NCBI GenBank assembly: GCA_030066685.1
Contig: JASJBF010000019.1
Location: 61,636-125,635, forward strand
Direction: 5' to 3'
Length of the DNA: 64,000 nucleotides
DNA from: Kiloniellales bacterium
GTDB taxonomy: Bacteria; Pseudomonadota; Alphaproteobacteria; Kiloniellales; JAKSBE01
Each line of letters opens with the position of its first letter. The first letter of the stretch is position 1. Of the stretch, positions 35,080-44,647 are shown piece by piece. The translations under genes were made by a program, and so were the position numbers. The notes below the pieces were generated by a model. It had not been told where the DNA came from. It saw only the letters and a program-made list of their open reading frames with translations, and made no database searches.

Positions 35080-36474
35080 CTACAGCAGGAAGGCCGCCGC
35101 CAGGCCGAGGAAGGCGAGGAAGCCGATGACGTCGGTGACCGTCGTCAGGAAGACGCTGGAGGCGACCGCCGGATCGACCCCGAGCTTCTCCAGCCCGATC
35201 GGGATCAGGGTGCCGAAGAGCCCGGCGACGACCATGTTGATGACCATCGCTGCGGCGATCACCGCGCCGATCTGCGGCGACTGGAACCAGAGCCAGGCGA
35301 CCCCGCCAGCCAGGACCGCGAAGAGCACCCCGTTGACCAGGCCGACCAGCAGCTCCTTGCCGACGAAGCGCTGCGCGTTGGCCGCGGTCAGGTCCTTCAT
35401 GGCCAGGGCCCGGACCGCAACGGTCAGGGTCTGGGTCCCGGCGTTGCCGCCCATCGAGGCGACGATCGGCATGAGCACCGCCAGGGCCACCACCTGCTGG
35501 ATGGTGGCCTCGAAGAAGCCGATCACCACCGAGGCGAGAATGGCGGTGATCAGGTTCACCACCAGCCAGCTCGAGCGGTGCTTGGTGGTCTCCCAGAAGG
35601 CGCTGTAGAGGTCGGTCTCCGATACGCCGCCCAGCTTCATCAAGTCCTCTTCGGCCTCCTCGTCGATCACGTGCACCACGTCGTCCACGGTAATCGTGCC
35701 GACCAGGCGCCCGGCGTCGTCGATCACGGGGGCCGAGACCAGGCCGTACTGGCGGAAGAGGTAGGCGACCTCCTCCTGGTCCATGGTCAGGGGCACCGGG
35801 CGCATCTCCGGTTCCATGATCTCGGTGATCCGGACCGGCCGGCGGGTGCGCAGGACCCGGCTCAGGGGGATCGAGCCCAGCGGCTTGTGCTTGGGGTTGA
35901 CGACGAAGAGGTCGTAGAAGTCGGTCGGCAGGTCCTCGGAGGCGCGCATGAAGTCGATGGTCTCGCCGACCGTCCAGGCCGCCGGCACCGCCACGACCTC
36001 CCGCTGCATCAGGCGCCCGGCGGAGTCCTCCGGATAGCTCAGGCCTTCTTCGAAGAGGTGGCGGTAAGCCAATGGAAGTGCTGCAAGAATCCGACGCTGA
36101 AAATCCTCCTCCAGGTCCTCGAAGACCTCGAAGGCGTCGTCGCTGTCGAGCTGCATCAGGCCGCGGGCCAGGTTGCGCGGCCCCAGCTGCTCGATCACCT
36201 CCTCCCGGATCCAAGGATCCAGGTAGGCGAGGGCTTCGGCGTCCAGCCCGGCGCCGAGGATGTCGACCGCCAGCCGGCGCTCCTCCTTGGTCAGGGCCTC
36301 GAGCAGGTCGGCGAGGTCGGCCGCATGCAGCGGCTCCAGGCGGCGCTCGACCGCCTCGACCCGGCCCTCGGCCAGGGCCTCCTCGACACCGAGGATCAGC
36401 TCGTCCGGAAGGCCGTAGTCCTCCGGCGGACCGTCTTCGTGCGGCGCCTCGAACTCGGGCGGCGTGGCGCTCAT
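35080..36474 (-). CDS. mgtE: Magnesium transporter MgtE
   Basis: 464 aa. The N-domain superhelix (LHAADLADLLEALTKEERRL), two CBS domains (about 140-260, e.g. PTDFYDLFVVNPKHKPLGSI and QYGLVSAPVIDDAGRLVGTI) and five C-terminal membrane helices with the conserved VLMPIVASMGGNAGTQTLTV pore-lining stretch. MgtE is a gated Mg2+ channel that closes when cytosolic Mg2+ binds the CBS region. ATG at 36474 is four bases after the maeB stop, so the two are co-transcribed. Confidence 0.93.
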   Translation of the reverse strand: MSATPPEFEAPHEDGPPEDYGLPDELILGVEEALAEGRVEAVERRLEPLHAADLADLLEALTKEERRLAVDILGAGLDAEALAYLDPWIREEVIEQLGPRNLARGLMQLDSDDAFEVFEDLEEDFQRRILAALPLAYRHLFEEGLSYPEDSAGRLMQREVVAVPAAWTVGETIDFMRASEDLPTDFYDLFVVNPKHKPLGSIPLSRVLRTRRPVRITEIMEPEMRPVPLTMDQEEVAYLFRQYGLVSAPVIDDAGRLVGTITVDDVVHVIDEEAEEDLMKLGGVSETDLYSAFWETTKHRSSWLVVNLITAILASVVIGFFEATIQQVVALAVLMPIVASMGGNAGTQTLTVAVRALAMKDLTAANAQRFVGKELLVGLVNGVLFAVLAGGVAWLWFQSPQIGAVIAAAMVINMVVAGLFGTLIPIGLEKLGVDPAVASSVFLTTVTDVIGFLAFLGLAAAFLL

Positions 36475-36478
36475 TGCG

Positions 36479-38779
36479 TCAGGCGCCCGTCTCGGCGGCC
36501 GAGGTTCGGGCGGCGAAGTCCTGGGCGTCAACGGTGGCGACCGCAGTCATATTGACGACCCCGCGCGCCGTCACCGAGGTGGTCAGGATGTGCGCCGGCT
36601 GCGCGGTGCCGATCAGCATCGGCCCGACCGGCAGGCCCTCGCCCAGGGACTTCATGAGGTTGTAGGCGATGTTGGCGGCATCCAGGTTGGGCAGGATGAA
36701 GAGGTTGGCCGCGCCCTCCAGCCGGGAGTTCGGGAAGATATGGGCCCGCGCCTCGGGATCGAGCGCGATGTCGGCATGCATTTCGCCTTCGATCTGAAGC
36801 GCCGGCGCCTTCTCGTGAATCAACCGCAAGGCCGCACGCATCTTCTTGGCCGAGGGGGTGTTGCGGGTCCCGAAGTTGGAGTGGGACAGCAGCGCCACCT
36901 TGGGCTCGAAGCCGAAGGTCCCGACCTTGGCCGCCGCCATCAGGGCCATCTCGGCGATCTCCTCGGCGGTCGGGTCGTGGCTCACGTGGGTATCGGCCAG
37001 GAAGAAGGTGCCGCTCGGCAGGATCATCAGGGTGAGGGCGGAGACGTCCCTCACCCCCTCGGCCTTGCCGAGAACGCTCAGGATGTAGTCGAGGTGGCGG
37101 ACGTAGCGGCCCTGCACGCCGCAGATCATGGCATCGGCGTAGCCGAGCTTGACCGCCAGGGCGGCGATCACCGTGCCCCGGGTCCGCACCACGGTCTGGG
37201 CATAGGCCGGCGACACGCCCTTGCGGCCCATCAGGTCGTGGTAAGCGGACCAGAACTCCCGGAAGCGCGGATCGCTCTCCGGATTGATCAGCTCGAAATC
37301 GCGGCCCTCGACCAGGCGCAGGCCGAGCCGCTCGATCCGGTCCTTCACGACCTTGGGCCGGCCGACGACGATCGGCGCGGCCAGGCCTTCGTCCACCACC
37401 ACCTGCAGGGCGCGCAGCACCCGCTCGTCTTCGCCCTCGGCATAGGCGATGCGCTTCGGCGCCTCCTTGGCCTGGGTGAAGACCGGCTTCATCACCAGGC
37501 CCGAGCGGAAGGCGAACTGCACGAGCCTCTGCCGGTAGGCGCCGAAGTCCTCGATCGGCCGGGTCGCCACGCCGCTGTCCATGGCTGCCCTGGCCACGGC
37601 CGGGGCCAGCTCGAGAATCAGCCGCGGATCGAAGGGCCGTGGGATCAGGTAGTCCCGGCCGAAGCCCGTCTGGCTGTCCCCGTAGGCCTTGGCCACCACC
37701 TCCGAGGTCTCGGCCATGGCCAGGTCGGCCAGGGCCCGCACGCAGGCCAGCTTCATCTCCTCGTTGATCTCGGTCGCGCCGACGTCCAGCGCGCCCCGGA
37801 AGATGAAGGGAAAGCAGAGCACGTTGTTGACCTGGTTCGGATAGTCGCTGCGGCCGGTGGCGATGATCGCGTCCGGCCGCGCTGCCTTGGCCTCGTCGGG
37901 CATGATCTCCGGCACCGGGTTGGCCAGCGCCATGATGATCGGCTCCTCGGCCATGCGCTCGACCATCTCGGGCTTGAGGACCCCCGGCGCCGAGAGGCCA
38001 AGGAAGACGTCGGCGCCCTCGATCACCTCGTCGAGGCGCCGGGCCTCGGTCCTCTGGGCGAAGGGCGCCTTCCAGCGGTCCATCAGCGCGCTGCGCCCCT
38101 CGTAGACCACGCCCTCGATGTCGGTGACCCAGATGTTCTCCCGCTTCATGCCCATCGACAGCAGCAGGTTGAGGCAGGCCAGGGCCGCCGCCCCCGCCCC
38201 CGAGGTCACCAGCTTGACCTTGTCGATCTCCTTGCCGACCAGCCGCAGGCCGTTGTAGATCGCCGCGCCGACGATGATCGCCGTGCCGTGCTGGTCGTCG
38301 TGCAGCACCGGGATCTTCATCCGCGCCTTGAGCTTGTCCTCGACCTCGAAGCATTCCGGCGCCTTGATGTCCTCGAGGTTGATCCCGCCGAAGGTCGGCT
38401 CCAGGGCGGCGACCACCTCGACCAGCTTGTCGGGATCCAGCTCGGCGACCTCGATGTCGAAGACGTCGATGCCGGCGAACTTCTTGAAGAGGACCGCCTT
38501 GCCCTCCATCACCGGCTTGGCCGCCAGGGGGCCGATCGCGCCCAGGCCTAGGACGGCGGTGCCGTTGGTCACCACCGCCACTAGGTTGCCGCGGCCGGTG
38601 AAGGCCGCCGCCTCGGCCGGCTCGGCGGCGATGGCCTCGCAGGCGGCCGCGACGCCCGGCGAATAGGCCAGGGCCAGGTCGCGCTGGTTGGACAGCGGTT
38701 TGGTCGCGGTGATCTCGAGCTTTCCGGGTCTGGGCAGGCGGTGATAGGTCAGCGCTGCGGTCTTCAGATCCTCGGCCAT
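36479..38779 (-). CDS. maeB: NADP-dependent malic enzyme with phosphotransacetylase-like domain
   Basis: 766 aa, the long MaeB form common in alphaproteobacteria. The malic enzyme half (about 1-425) shows [40 protein letters not shown], the NADP-binding [20 protein letters not shown] and [14 protein letters not shown]. The C-terminal half (about 430-766) is phosphotransacetylase-like ([40 protein letters not shown]), usually regulatory rather than catalytic. It decarboxylates malate to pyruvate, giving NADPH. Transcribed with mgtE. Confidence 0.96.
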   Translation of the reverse strand: MAEDLKTAALTYHRLPRPGKLEITATKPLSNQRDLALAYSPGVAAACEAIAAEPAEAAAFTGRGNLVAVVTNGTAVLGLGAIGPLAAKPVMEGKAVLFKKFAGIDVFDIEVAELDPDKLVEVVAALEPTFGGINLEDIKAPECFEVEDKLKARMKIPVLHDDQHGTAIIVGAAIYNGLRLVGKEIDKVKLVTSGAGAAALACLNLLLSMGMKRENIWVTDIEGVVYEGRSALMDRWKAPFAQRTEARRLDEVIEGADVFLGLSAPGVLKPEMVERMAEEPIIMALANPVPEIMPDEAKAARPDAIIATGRSDYPNQVNNVLCFPFIFRGALDVGATEINEEMKLACVRALADLAMAETSEVVAKAYGDSQTGFGRDYLIPRPFDPRLILELAPAVARAAMDSGVATRPIEDFGAYRQRLVQFAFRSGLVMKPVFTQAKEAPKRIAYAEGEDERVLRALQVVVDEGLAAPIVVGRPKVVKDRIERLGLRLVEGRDFELINPESDPRFREFWSAYHDLMGRKGVSPAYAQTVVRTRGTVIAALAVKLGYADAMICGVQGRYVRHLDYILSVLGKAEGVRDVSALTLMILPSGTFFLADTHVSHDPTAEEIAEMALMAAAKVGTFGFEPKVALLSHSNFGTRNTPSAKKMRAALRLIHEKAPALQIEGEMHADIALDPEARAHIFPNSRLEGAANLFILPNLDAANIAYNLMKSLGEGLPVGPMLIGTAQPAHILTTSVTARGVVNMTAVATVDAQDFAARTSAAETGA

Positions 38780-38873
38780 GGCGCCGTCCCCCTTCTCGCC
38801 CTGCGAATCCCCGGCTGGCGCTACCCTAGAAGATCAGCGGGGCTTTGCCGCCAAAAAACGCCCGAAAAAGCGA

Positions 38874-38900
38874 AAGCCCGCCGGATTTTTCCGCGGGCTT
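38874..38900 (-). terminator. Rho-independent terminator of tRNA-Leu
   Basis: On the minus strand, AAGCCCGC and GCGGGCTT (38893-38900 and 38874-38881) form the stem about the AT-rich loop, followed by TCGCTTTTTC. It is directly downstream of the tRNA gene. Confidence 0.8.
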
Positions 38901-38908
38901 AGGTGCCT

Positions 38909-38995
38909 TGGTGCGGTCGAGAAGACTCGAACTTCCACGGGGTCACCCCCACAGCGCCCTCAACGCTGCGCGTCTACCAATTCCGCCACGACCGC
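38909..38995 (-). tRNA. tRNA-Leu (anticodon GAG)
   Basis: 87 nt on the minus strand including a genome-encoded CCA. The acceptor arms GCGGTCG and CGACCGC pair; D-loop GAATTGGTAGACGC; anticodon stem CAGCG-TTGAGGG-CGCTG gives anticodon GAG; the long class II variable arm GTGGGGGTGACCCCGT and the T-arm GAAGTTCGAGTCTTC are typical of Leu tRNA. A terminator follows at 38874-38900. Confidence 0.97.
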
Positions 38996-39076
38996 AAAGA
39001 CTTGGCACTGGCGTCGAACTCGCCTATGTGACGGGGGGAGATAGCAAATCAAGGGGTTGCGCGCAAGCGATCAACC

Positions 39077-39769
39077 ATGCCGGAAACAGGGATTTGCACG
39101 GTCGAATGGCGTATCTCGGAGCGGCCGCAGGCCTATCCGGAGGCGGTCGCCGCCATGGAGGCGCGGGTCGCCGAGATCCGCGCCGGGCGGGCGCCCGAGC
39201 TGGTCTGGCTGCTCGAGCATCCGCCACTCTACACGGCGGGCACCAGCGCCGACGACGCCGACCTGATCGATCCGGGCCGCTTCCCGGTCTATCGCACGGG
39301 CCGGGGCGGCCAGTACACCTACCACGGTCCGGGGCAGCGGGTGGCCTACGTGATGCTCGACCTGCAGCGCCGCGGCGGCGACCTGCGCCGCTACGTCTGC
39401 GACCTCGAGGACTGGCTGATCCGCGCCCTGGGCCGCTTCAACGTCAAGGGCGAGCGCCGGGCGGGCCGGGTCGGCATTTGGATCGATCGAGAGTCAGGGC
39501 GCGAGGACAAGATCGCCGCCGTCGGCGTGCGGGTCCGTCGCTGGGTCACCTATCACGGCGTCGCCCTCAACGTCGAGCCGGACCTGAGCCACTTCGCGGG
39601 CATCGTGCCCTGCGGGGTTCGGGAGCACGGCGTCACCTCCCTGGTCGACCTTGGCCTGCCGGTCACCCTGGCCGACGTCGACGTGGCGCTGCGGGCCGCC
39701 TTCGAAGAGATCTTCGGCCTGGAGACCGCCATCGGCGGCCAGCCCTCCGACGAACCTGAAAAAGCGTAA
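39077..39769 (+). CDS. lipB: Octanoyltransferase LipB
   Basis: 230 aa. Moves octanoate from octanoyl-ACP to lipoyl domains, the first step of lipoate synthesis. Signature [20 protein letters not shown] (about 75-94), Lys in [13 protein letters not shown], and the catalytic Cys in [20 protein letters not shown] (about 180). The N-terminal HPPLYTAG motif is intact. Divergent from the tRNA gene. Confidence 0.95.
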   Translation: MPETGICTVEWRISERPQAYPEAVAAMEARVAEIRAGRAPELVWLLEHPPLYTAGTSADDADLIDPGRFPVYRTGRGGQYTYHGPGQRVAYVMLDLQRRGGDLRRYVCDLEDWLIRALGRFNVKGERRAGRVGIWIDRESGREDKIAAVGVRVRRWVTYHGVALNVEPDLSHFAGIVPCGVREHGVTSLVDLGLPVTLADVDVALRAAFEEIFGLETAIGGQPSDEPEKA

Positions 39770-39781
39770 GGAAAAGCTGCA

Positions 39782-40423
39782 ATGCCGGACGAGCTGGTCT
39801 TCTACACCCATCCCATGTCCCGCGGCCGGATCGTGCGCTGGCTGCTGGAGGAGATTGGACAGCCCTACCGGACCGAGGTCCTCGGCTATGGCACCAGCAT
39901 GAAGTCGCCGGCTTACCTGGCGATCAACCCCATGGGCAAGGTCCCGGCGATCCGTCACGGCGAGACGGTGGTGACCGAATGCGGCGCGATCTGCGCCTAC
40001 CTGGCCGACGCCTTCCCCGAGGCCGGCCTCGCGCCGCCGCCCGGCGACCGCCTGCGCGGTCCCTACTATCGCTGGATGTTCTTCGCCGCCGGCCCGCTCG
40101 AGGCGGCGACAACCAACAAATCGCTCGGTGTCGAAGTGCCCGAGGACCGCCGGGGACAGGTCGGTTACGGCTCCCTCGCCGACGTGATGACGGCGCTGGA
40201 GTCCGCCGTCTCGGGTCGGGACTACGTCGTGGGTGAGCGCTTCACCGCCGCCGACGTCTACTTCGGCTCCCACATCGGCTGGGGCATGAAGTTCGGCACC
40301 CTCGAGCCGCGCCCGGCCTTCGAGGCCTACTGGGAGCGGATCAGCAGCCGGCCGGCTGCCCGACGCACGGAGGAAATCGACGATGCGTTGCTGGCAGCCC
40401 AGAAGGACCCGGCGTCGGACTAA
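39782..40423 (+). CDS. Glutathione S-transferase family protein
   Basis: 213 aa. An N-terminal thioredoxin-like domain starts FYTHPMSRGRIVRWLLEEIG (about 6-25), with a Ser in the Ser-Arg position of GST active sites, and reaches NPMGKVPAIRHGETVVTECG with the conserved cis-Pro. The C-terminal all-helical domain is present (YVVGERFTAADVYFGSHIGW). Cytosolic detoxification or glutathione-dependent chemistry; substrate unknown. It starts 13 bases after lipB and may be co-transcribed. Confidence 0.9.
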   Translation: MPDELVFYTHPMSRGRIVRWLLEEIGQPYRTEVLGYGTSMKSPAYLAINPMGKVPAIRHGETVVTECGAICAYLADAFPEAGLAPPPGDRLRGPYYRWMFFAAGPLEAATTNKSLGVEVPEDRRGQVGYGSLADVMTALESAVSGRDYVVGERFTAADVYFGSHIGWGMKFGTLEPRPAFEAYWERISSRPAARRTEEIDDALLAAQKDPASD

Positions 40424-40455
40424 GGACAGGGGCGTGACGTAGAGGACCTTCGCGC

Positions 40456-41013
40456 GTGATTCCAGTACCAGTCAAGCAGGCCTGCCAAGGATTCATCCAA
40501 GAGGAGTACCTGGAGTTGCTGGCGATCGTCGGCAACTTCGACGATCGCTTCCTGATCGTCAAAGGATGGTCGGTCACCTTCAGCCTCGCCACGCTCGCAC
40601 TGGCATTTCAAAAGAGATCGAACGGCCTTCTCTTTGTCGCCGCGTTGAGCGCTTTGAGCTTCTGGGTCTTGGAAGCCTCGATGAAGGCCCATCAACTCGG
40701 ATACTACCCGCGAATGCGTCAGATCGAGGTTCTGTGCAACGAAGATGGGAAGGCGGCACCGGGCGTGGACTGGGCCTGGGCGCAGGCCGAAGAGTTGCTG
40801 GAGGGACGCCAGTCGGAGATCGAAGGCCCAATGTCTCAGAGGCGCGAGGAGAACCTCCCGTTCAGCTTTCTCGGGCTGCATCTTTCGGTGTTGTGGTTTC
40901 CGCACGTCTTCCTGCCGCATCTGGTCACGCTCGCGGCCGCGGTCTTCTGCTTCTTCTGGTACCGAAAAGGGCGCCCGGTAACACCGCTCCCGACGAAAGG
41001 GAATGATCCCTGA
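40456..41013 (+). CDS. Hypothetical membrane protein (185 aa)
   Basis: 185 aa from a GTG at 40456. Three hydrophobic segments are visible: about 40-53 (VTFSLATLALAF), about 57-76 (GLLFVAALSALSFWVLEASM) and about 153-168 (HLVTLAAAVFCFFWY). A soluble loop of about 70 residues with SEIEGPMSQRREENLPFS lies between the second and third. No domain is recognised. It starts 32 bases after the GST gene on the same strand and converges with the arsP-like gene. Confidence 0.65.
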   Translation: MIPVPVKQACQGFIQEEYLELLAIVGNFDDRFLIVKGWSVTFSLATLALAFQKRSNGLLFVAALSALSFWVLEASMKAHQLGYYPRMRQIEVLCNEDGKAAPGVDWAWAQAEELLEGRQSEIEGPMSQRREENLPFSFLGLHLSVLWFPHVFLPHLVTLAAAVFCFFWYRKGRPVTPLPTKGNDP

Positions 41014-41022
41014 ACGACCGGT

Positions 41023-42057
41023 CTAGATCATCGCGACCGCCTGGTAGGCGAAGCCGACGAGCAGCGAGCCGATCAGGGCGACGGCCAGGTACCAGAGGAA
41101 GACGGGCCGCCGGACCAGGGCGAAGACCGCCATGGCCGCCGGAAGGCTGGTCACGCCGCCGGCCACCAGGAAGGCCAGGGCGGCGCCCGGGGCCATGCCC
41201 ATGGCGATCAGCTCGCCGACCAGGGGGATGGCGGCGAAGCCGTTCAAGTAGGCGGGCACGCCGACGACCACCGCCAGCGGGATCGCCGTCCAGCCCTCGC
41301 CGCCAAGGTTGCGGGCGATGACCTCGGCCGGCAGCCAGGCGACCATCAGGCTCTCGATCGTGAAGGCCAGCAGCAGCCACTTGCTGAGGAAGATCCCGAC
41401 CGACCAGGCCTCCGCCCTGAAGGCCCGGCGCCGCGGCGCCTCCCGCCAGAAGGCCCAGCGCAGCTCTTCGCCGCTCAGCTCGGGCGCGCAGCCGCTGCAG
41501 CCGGACCGCGGCCGCAACGGGTCCTCGAGAAGCGCGAGGCGCTGCAGGCCCAGGGTCGCGAAGCCGGCCAGCAGGCCGATCGAGACCGCCGCCAGGGTCT
41601 TGGCCAGGGTCAGGCCCAGGCCGACCGTCGCCGCCATGAGCACGAAGGTCTCGGGATCCATCAACGGCGAGGCGACCCAGAAGGCCATGACCGCCGGCAA
41701 GGGCATGCCGGCCGCCAGCAGCGCCGCGATCAGCGGCACCACCCCACAGGAGCAGAAGGGCGAGAGCGCGCCGAAGACCGCCGCGATGACGACCGCCTGG
41801 ACCGGTGTCCGCGCCACCGAGCGGCCGATCAGCCGATCAGCACCGGCAGCCTTGAGCCAGGCGGCCAGGACCACCGAGAGCAGCAGGAAGGGCGCGATCC
41901 AGGTAAAGGCCTCGGCGGTGAAGGCCAGGCTCTCCCAGGCCTGCCCCGGCACCAGGGCCAGGAGCGCCAGGAACAGCAGGCCCAACGCCAGCCAGACCTG
42001 GTCCAAGCGCTGCCAGCGGCCGGCCAGGGAGTCCAGAGAGATCGAGAGGTCGGTCAC
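41023..42057 (-). CDS. arsP: ArsP-like permease (trivalent organoarsenical efflux)
   Basis: 344 aa with about eight hydrophobic helices. The SPFCSCGVVPLIAALLAAGM segment (about 98-117) with its close cysteines marks the DUF318/ArsP permease family, as does FWVASPLMDPETFVLMAATV. ArsP exports methylarsenite (MAs(III)). A family-level alternative is a general permease of the YraQ type; the adjacent arsI and arsR genes favour ArsP. A Cys-rich loop RSGCSGCAPE lies between helices. Last gene of the ars operon. Confidence 0.82.
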   Translation of the reverse strand: MTDLSISLDSLAGRWQRLDQVWLALGLLFLALLALVPGQAWESLAFTAEAFTWIAPFLLLSVVLAAWLKAAGADRLIGRSVARTPVQAVVIAAVFGALSPFCSCGVVPLIAALLAAGMPLPAVMAFWVASPLMDPETFVLMAATVGLGLTLAKTLAAVSIGLLAGFATLGLQRLALLEDPLRPRSGCSGCAPELSGEELRWAFWREAPRRRAFRAEAWSVGIFLSKWLLLAFTIESLMVAWLPAEVIARNLGGEGWTAIPLAVVVGVPAYLNGFAAIPLVGELIAMGMAPGAALAFLVAGGVTSLPAAMAVFALVRRPVFLWYLAVALIGSLLVGFAYQAVAMI

Positions 42058-42092
42058 AAGCGCGCCCGTCCTTCACATAGCGCTGCCGGACC

Positions 42093-42533
42093 TTAGCCGC
42101 AGCAGCCTTTCGTCTCTTCAGTCTTCGCGGACTTCAGCAGGTCCCGGGTCCGGGTATCGCTGCCGTAGTCCTCGATGATCTCGTGGGTCTTGAAGGTCTC
42201 CCAGGGAACGCCCTGGGGATCGCTGATCCAGAACTTGTCCTGGCGGGCATAGCAACACTGGTTGTTCTCGAGGAGGTCGACGCTCTGCCCGGCGTTCTTC
42301 AGGCGATCCGAGACCTCGGCGAGTTCCGCCTCGTCCTCGACCTGGATGCCCAGATGATCAACCCCGCGATCGGCCCCTTTCTGATCCAGCACGAAGTTGA
42401 CCCGCGGGTCCTCCAGCATCCACTTCGCGTAGCCCTCGCGGCGGAGGCTCGGCTCGGCGCCGAAGAGCGTGGCGTAGAAGCGGATCGAGGTTTCCAGATC
42501 CTCGACCCCCAGGGAGATGTGCAAGCGCTTCAT
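42093..42533 (-). CDS. arsI: ArsI/CadI-family C-As lyase
   Basis: 146 aa from the ATG at 42533. A vicinal oxygen chelate fold with the ArsI pattern: His5 (MKRLHISLG), His60 (GVDHLGIQV), Cys93-Cys94 (NNQCCYARQDKFW) and Glu112 (VPWETFKTH), the ligands that bind Fe(II) and the organoarsenical. It cleaves the C-As bond of MAs(III) to give inorganic As(III). A CadI-like cadmium role is the alternative. The C-terminus ends KGCCG. An operator (42557-42576) lies just upstream. Confidence 0.88.
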   Translation of the reverse strand: MKRLHISLGVEDLETSIRFYATLFGAEPSLRREGYAKWMLEDPRVNFVLDQKGADRGVDHLGIQVEDEAELAEVSDRLKNAGQSVDLLENNQCCYARQDKFWISDPQGVPWETFKTHEIIEDYGSDTRTRDLLKSAKTEETKGCCG

Positions 42534-42556
42534 GACGTTGCTCCTGTGCTTTAAAT

Positions 42557-42576
42557 CGATAGTTCCGGGATCATCG
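42557..42576. promoter_or_regulatory. ArsR operator upstream of arsI
   Basis: CGATAG-TTCCGGGATC-ATCG, 20 bases, matches the 42971-42990 operator at 15 positions with the same spacing. It lies 24 bases before the arsI start, so ArsR could control arsI-arsP separately from its own promoter. Confidence 0.6.
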
Positions 42577-42617
42577 AAATGATTGCGCATGGCTGTGGCG
42601 GCGTCATCACGGATCCC

Positions 42618-42935
42618 CTAGCCGGCCTTCTTGCGCGCCGTCGGCACGCCGACCCCCGCGCAGCACTGCTCGGTCAGGAAGCCGACGAGCTCTTCCATCA
42701 GGGCGAAGTTCGGGGTGCAGCGCAGGACCCGGCTCTCCCGCTCCTGCCGGATCAAGCCGGCGTTGACCAGGTGCGAGAGGTGGTGCGACAGGGTCGAGGC
42801 CGGGATCTCCAGGTGCTCCTGGATCTCCCCGACCGCCAAGCCGTCCCGCCCTGCCCTGACGAGGAGTTGGAAGACCTCCAGGCGAACCGGGTTGCCCAGC
42901 TTGTCCAAACAGCGTGCGGCCTGTGTCAGTTCCAT
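42618..42935 (-). CDS. arsR: ArsR-family regulator with C-terminal Cys pair
   Basis: 105 aa from the ATG at 42935 (a GTG at 42953 is an alternative). Winged-helix DNA-binding domain with EHLEIPASTLSHHLSHLVNA as the recognition region. The classic ELCVCD alpha-3 metal site is absent; instead Cys73 (VLRCTPNF) and Cys91-Cys92 (TEQCCAG) may form a three-cysteine site as in ArsR proteins that sense MAs(III). First gene of the arsR-arsI-arsP cluster. Confidence 0.85.
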   Translation of the reverse strand: MELTQAARCLDKLGNPVRLEVFQLLVRAGRDGLAVGEIQEHLEIPASTLSHHLSHLVNAGLIRQERESRVLRCTPNFALMEELVGFLTEQCCAGVGVPTARKKAG

Positions 42936-42970
42936 CCCCGAAAGATAGGCCACGACCGGACCGAAGTCAA

Positions 42971-42990
42971 CGATATTTCCAGAAATATCG
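42971..42990. promoter_or_regulatory. ArsR operator at its own promoter
   Basis: CGATATTT-CCAG-AAATATCG is a perfect inverted repeat of eight-base arms, 36 bases upstream of the arsR start. A second, imperfect copy lies before arsI. Confidence 0.75.
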
Positions 42991-43034
42991 AAATTACAGG
43001 TCCTGCCATGACTGCGAATGTCCCGTGGCCGGCC

Positions 43035-44624
43035 TCAGTCCTCGATGGCGGTGAAGGCTGCGGCCTGGTAAGCGGTCCTGAGGCTGTGTTTGCGCTTAAG
43101 CGGCGAGTCCAGAAAACGCCGCGTGGCCGCCAGCAGGGTCGGCGCCCAGGCGGCGTCCGGGGCCGCGGCGACCTCCTCGCGGACGGCGGTCAGCAGCTTC
43201 ACCAGGTGGCAGGACACGATGTACTCCGGCGCGCCGTGGTCGAGCAGCCGCGCGAAGGCGGCATCGAAGAAGGCCGTGCGATCGGACACCGCCCAGGCCT
43301 CGACCTCCAGCTCGGGATCGACGAAGCCGGTGTTGCGGCCCAGGAAGCAGGCCATCTGCAGGAGCCCTTGCGGCCAGAGCTCCGGATAGCGGCTGCAGAG
43401 GACGCGCACGGCGTTGCCGAAGGTGATGGCGTGGGTGAAGTCGAGCCAGCCGACGTTCTGCGAGATCGGCTGCTGGCAGCGGTCCTGGCGCGCCAGGTCG
43501 AAATGCAGCTGTTGCCAGGCGGCCGCGCCCAGCAGCGCATCGAAGAGCGCGTGCGGGTCGGCCGAGGCCTCCGAGGTCCGGGCCAGCGCCTGCGGCACCC
43601 CGAGGCCGGTTAGCTCGCGCGCCTCGATCGGGCGGTCGCCTTGGCCGTCCCAGTCCGCCAGCGCCCTGCCGTAGGCCCGAAACTCCGGGATCAGGTCCTC
43701 GCGCTGCGCATAGACCAGAGAGCGAAGGAGCGCCAGCAGCAAGGGCTCGGCCACGGACGGTCCCAGGCGCTCTATCAATTGACCGGTCTTATAGACATAG
43801 ATCAGGGCGTGGCCGAAGTCCTGGTAGTGGGCCAGCGCGGCGGTGGCCAGCGGCCGCTCGAGGTCGCGGAAGGCCAGGCCCTCGGCCAGGGCGCCACGTA
43901 GCTGAGCGACCGCCGCCGCCTCGTCCTCGCGCTCGACCGCCTCGACCAGCGCCTCCGGGCTGTAGGCCTGCCGCCCCTCGGCATAGGGATAGGCGGGCTC
44001 GCGCAAGGTATCCCAGGCTAGGTTGCCGACCACCTCGACCAGGGGCACCAGGGCCGCGGGATCCTCCGGCTCGAGGCCGTCGCGCAGGGCCAGCCAGTCG
44101 GGCGCGGCGGCGTGGGCGTGGGTGGTGCCGAACTCGAGGCGGTCATGGGTCCAGTCGATGGCGCCGCGCAGGGCGTCGAGGGGATCGGCCCCGCTGCGCT
44201 GCAGGCGGGAGAGCTCGCGCGCCATCTGGTCGTATTCGTGGCGGCGGAAGGCGCCGCGCAGACCCGCCAGCGCTTTGGCGGCGCGCGCCGCGGGCGGCGG
44301 GTCGGCGACGTCGAGCCAGATCTCGTCGCCGCGGAGCACGACGGGATAACGCCGCAGGCTGTCGCCGCCGACCAGGGTCTCGCCGCTCTCCAGGTCGAAC
44401 TTCCAGTTGTGCCAGTTGCAAGTCAGGACACAGCCCGCGGCCAGGCTGCCCTCCATCAGGGGATAGCCTTCGTGGGGGCAGCGGTTGTTGCAGGCGAAAA
44501 CGCCCTTGTCGCCGTGGAACAGGGCGATCTGCTTGCGCCCGACCTTGATCAGGCGGCGACCCCGCGCCTTCAGAGCCTCCAGCGATCCGACGTGAACCAG
44601 CTGCGCCTCACCCTGGTCGGGCAT
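43035..44624 (-). CDS. Rieske [2Fe-2S] domain protein with large uncharacterised helical domain
   Basis: 529 aa. Residues about 8-105 are a Rieske domain with the full ligand set Cys49-Pro-His51 and Cys69-Asn-Trp-His72 (17 residues between). The remaining 400 residues are mostly helical and match no domain I know. They carry scattered histidines (160, 169, 171, 266, 272, 374, 398, 473), with local motifs ALAHYQDFGHALIYVYK and VGWLDFTHAITFGNAVRVL that look like metal or substrate ligands. It is not a ring-hydroxylating oxygenase alpha subunit: the usual D-x2-H-x4-H iron motif is not seen. A cysteine-rich regulator gene diverges from it. Confidence 0.8.
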   Translation of the reverse strand: MPDQGEAQLVHVGSLEALKARGRRLIKVGRKQIALFHGDKGVFACNNRCPHEGYPLMEGSLAAGCVLTCNWHNWKFDLESGETLVGGDSLRRYPVVLRGDEIWLDVADPPPAARAAKALAGLRGAFRRHEYDQMARELSRLQRSGADPLDALRGAIDWTHDRLEFGTTHAHAAAPDWLALRDGLEPEDPAALVPLVEVVGNLAWDTLREPAYPYAEGRQAYSPEALVEAVEREDEAAAVAQLRGALAEGLAFRDLERPLATAALAHYQDFGHALIYVYKTGQLIERLGPSVAEPLLLALLRSLVYAQREDLIPEFRAYGRALADWDGQGDRPIEARELTGLGVPQALARTSEASADPHALFDALLGAAAWQQLHFDLARQDRCQQPISQNVGWLDFTHAITFGNAVRVLCSRYPELWPQGLLQMACFLGRNTGFVDPELEVEAWAVSDRTAFFDAAFARLLDHGAPEYIVSCHLVKLLTAVREEVAAAPDAAWAPTLLAATRRFLDSPLKRKHSLRTAYQAAAFTAIED

Positions 44625-44647
44625 GACTTTCCCCTTGTCGTGACGAG

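Noticed and set aside
36464..38551. A 695-codon frame opposite maeB
   Set aside because: Antisense to a full, motif-complete malic enzyme, with no start signal or recognisable domain.
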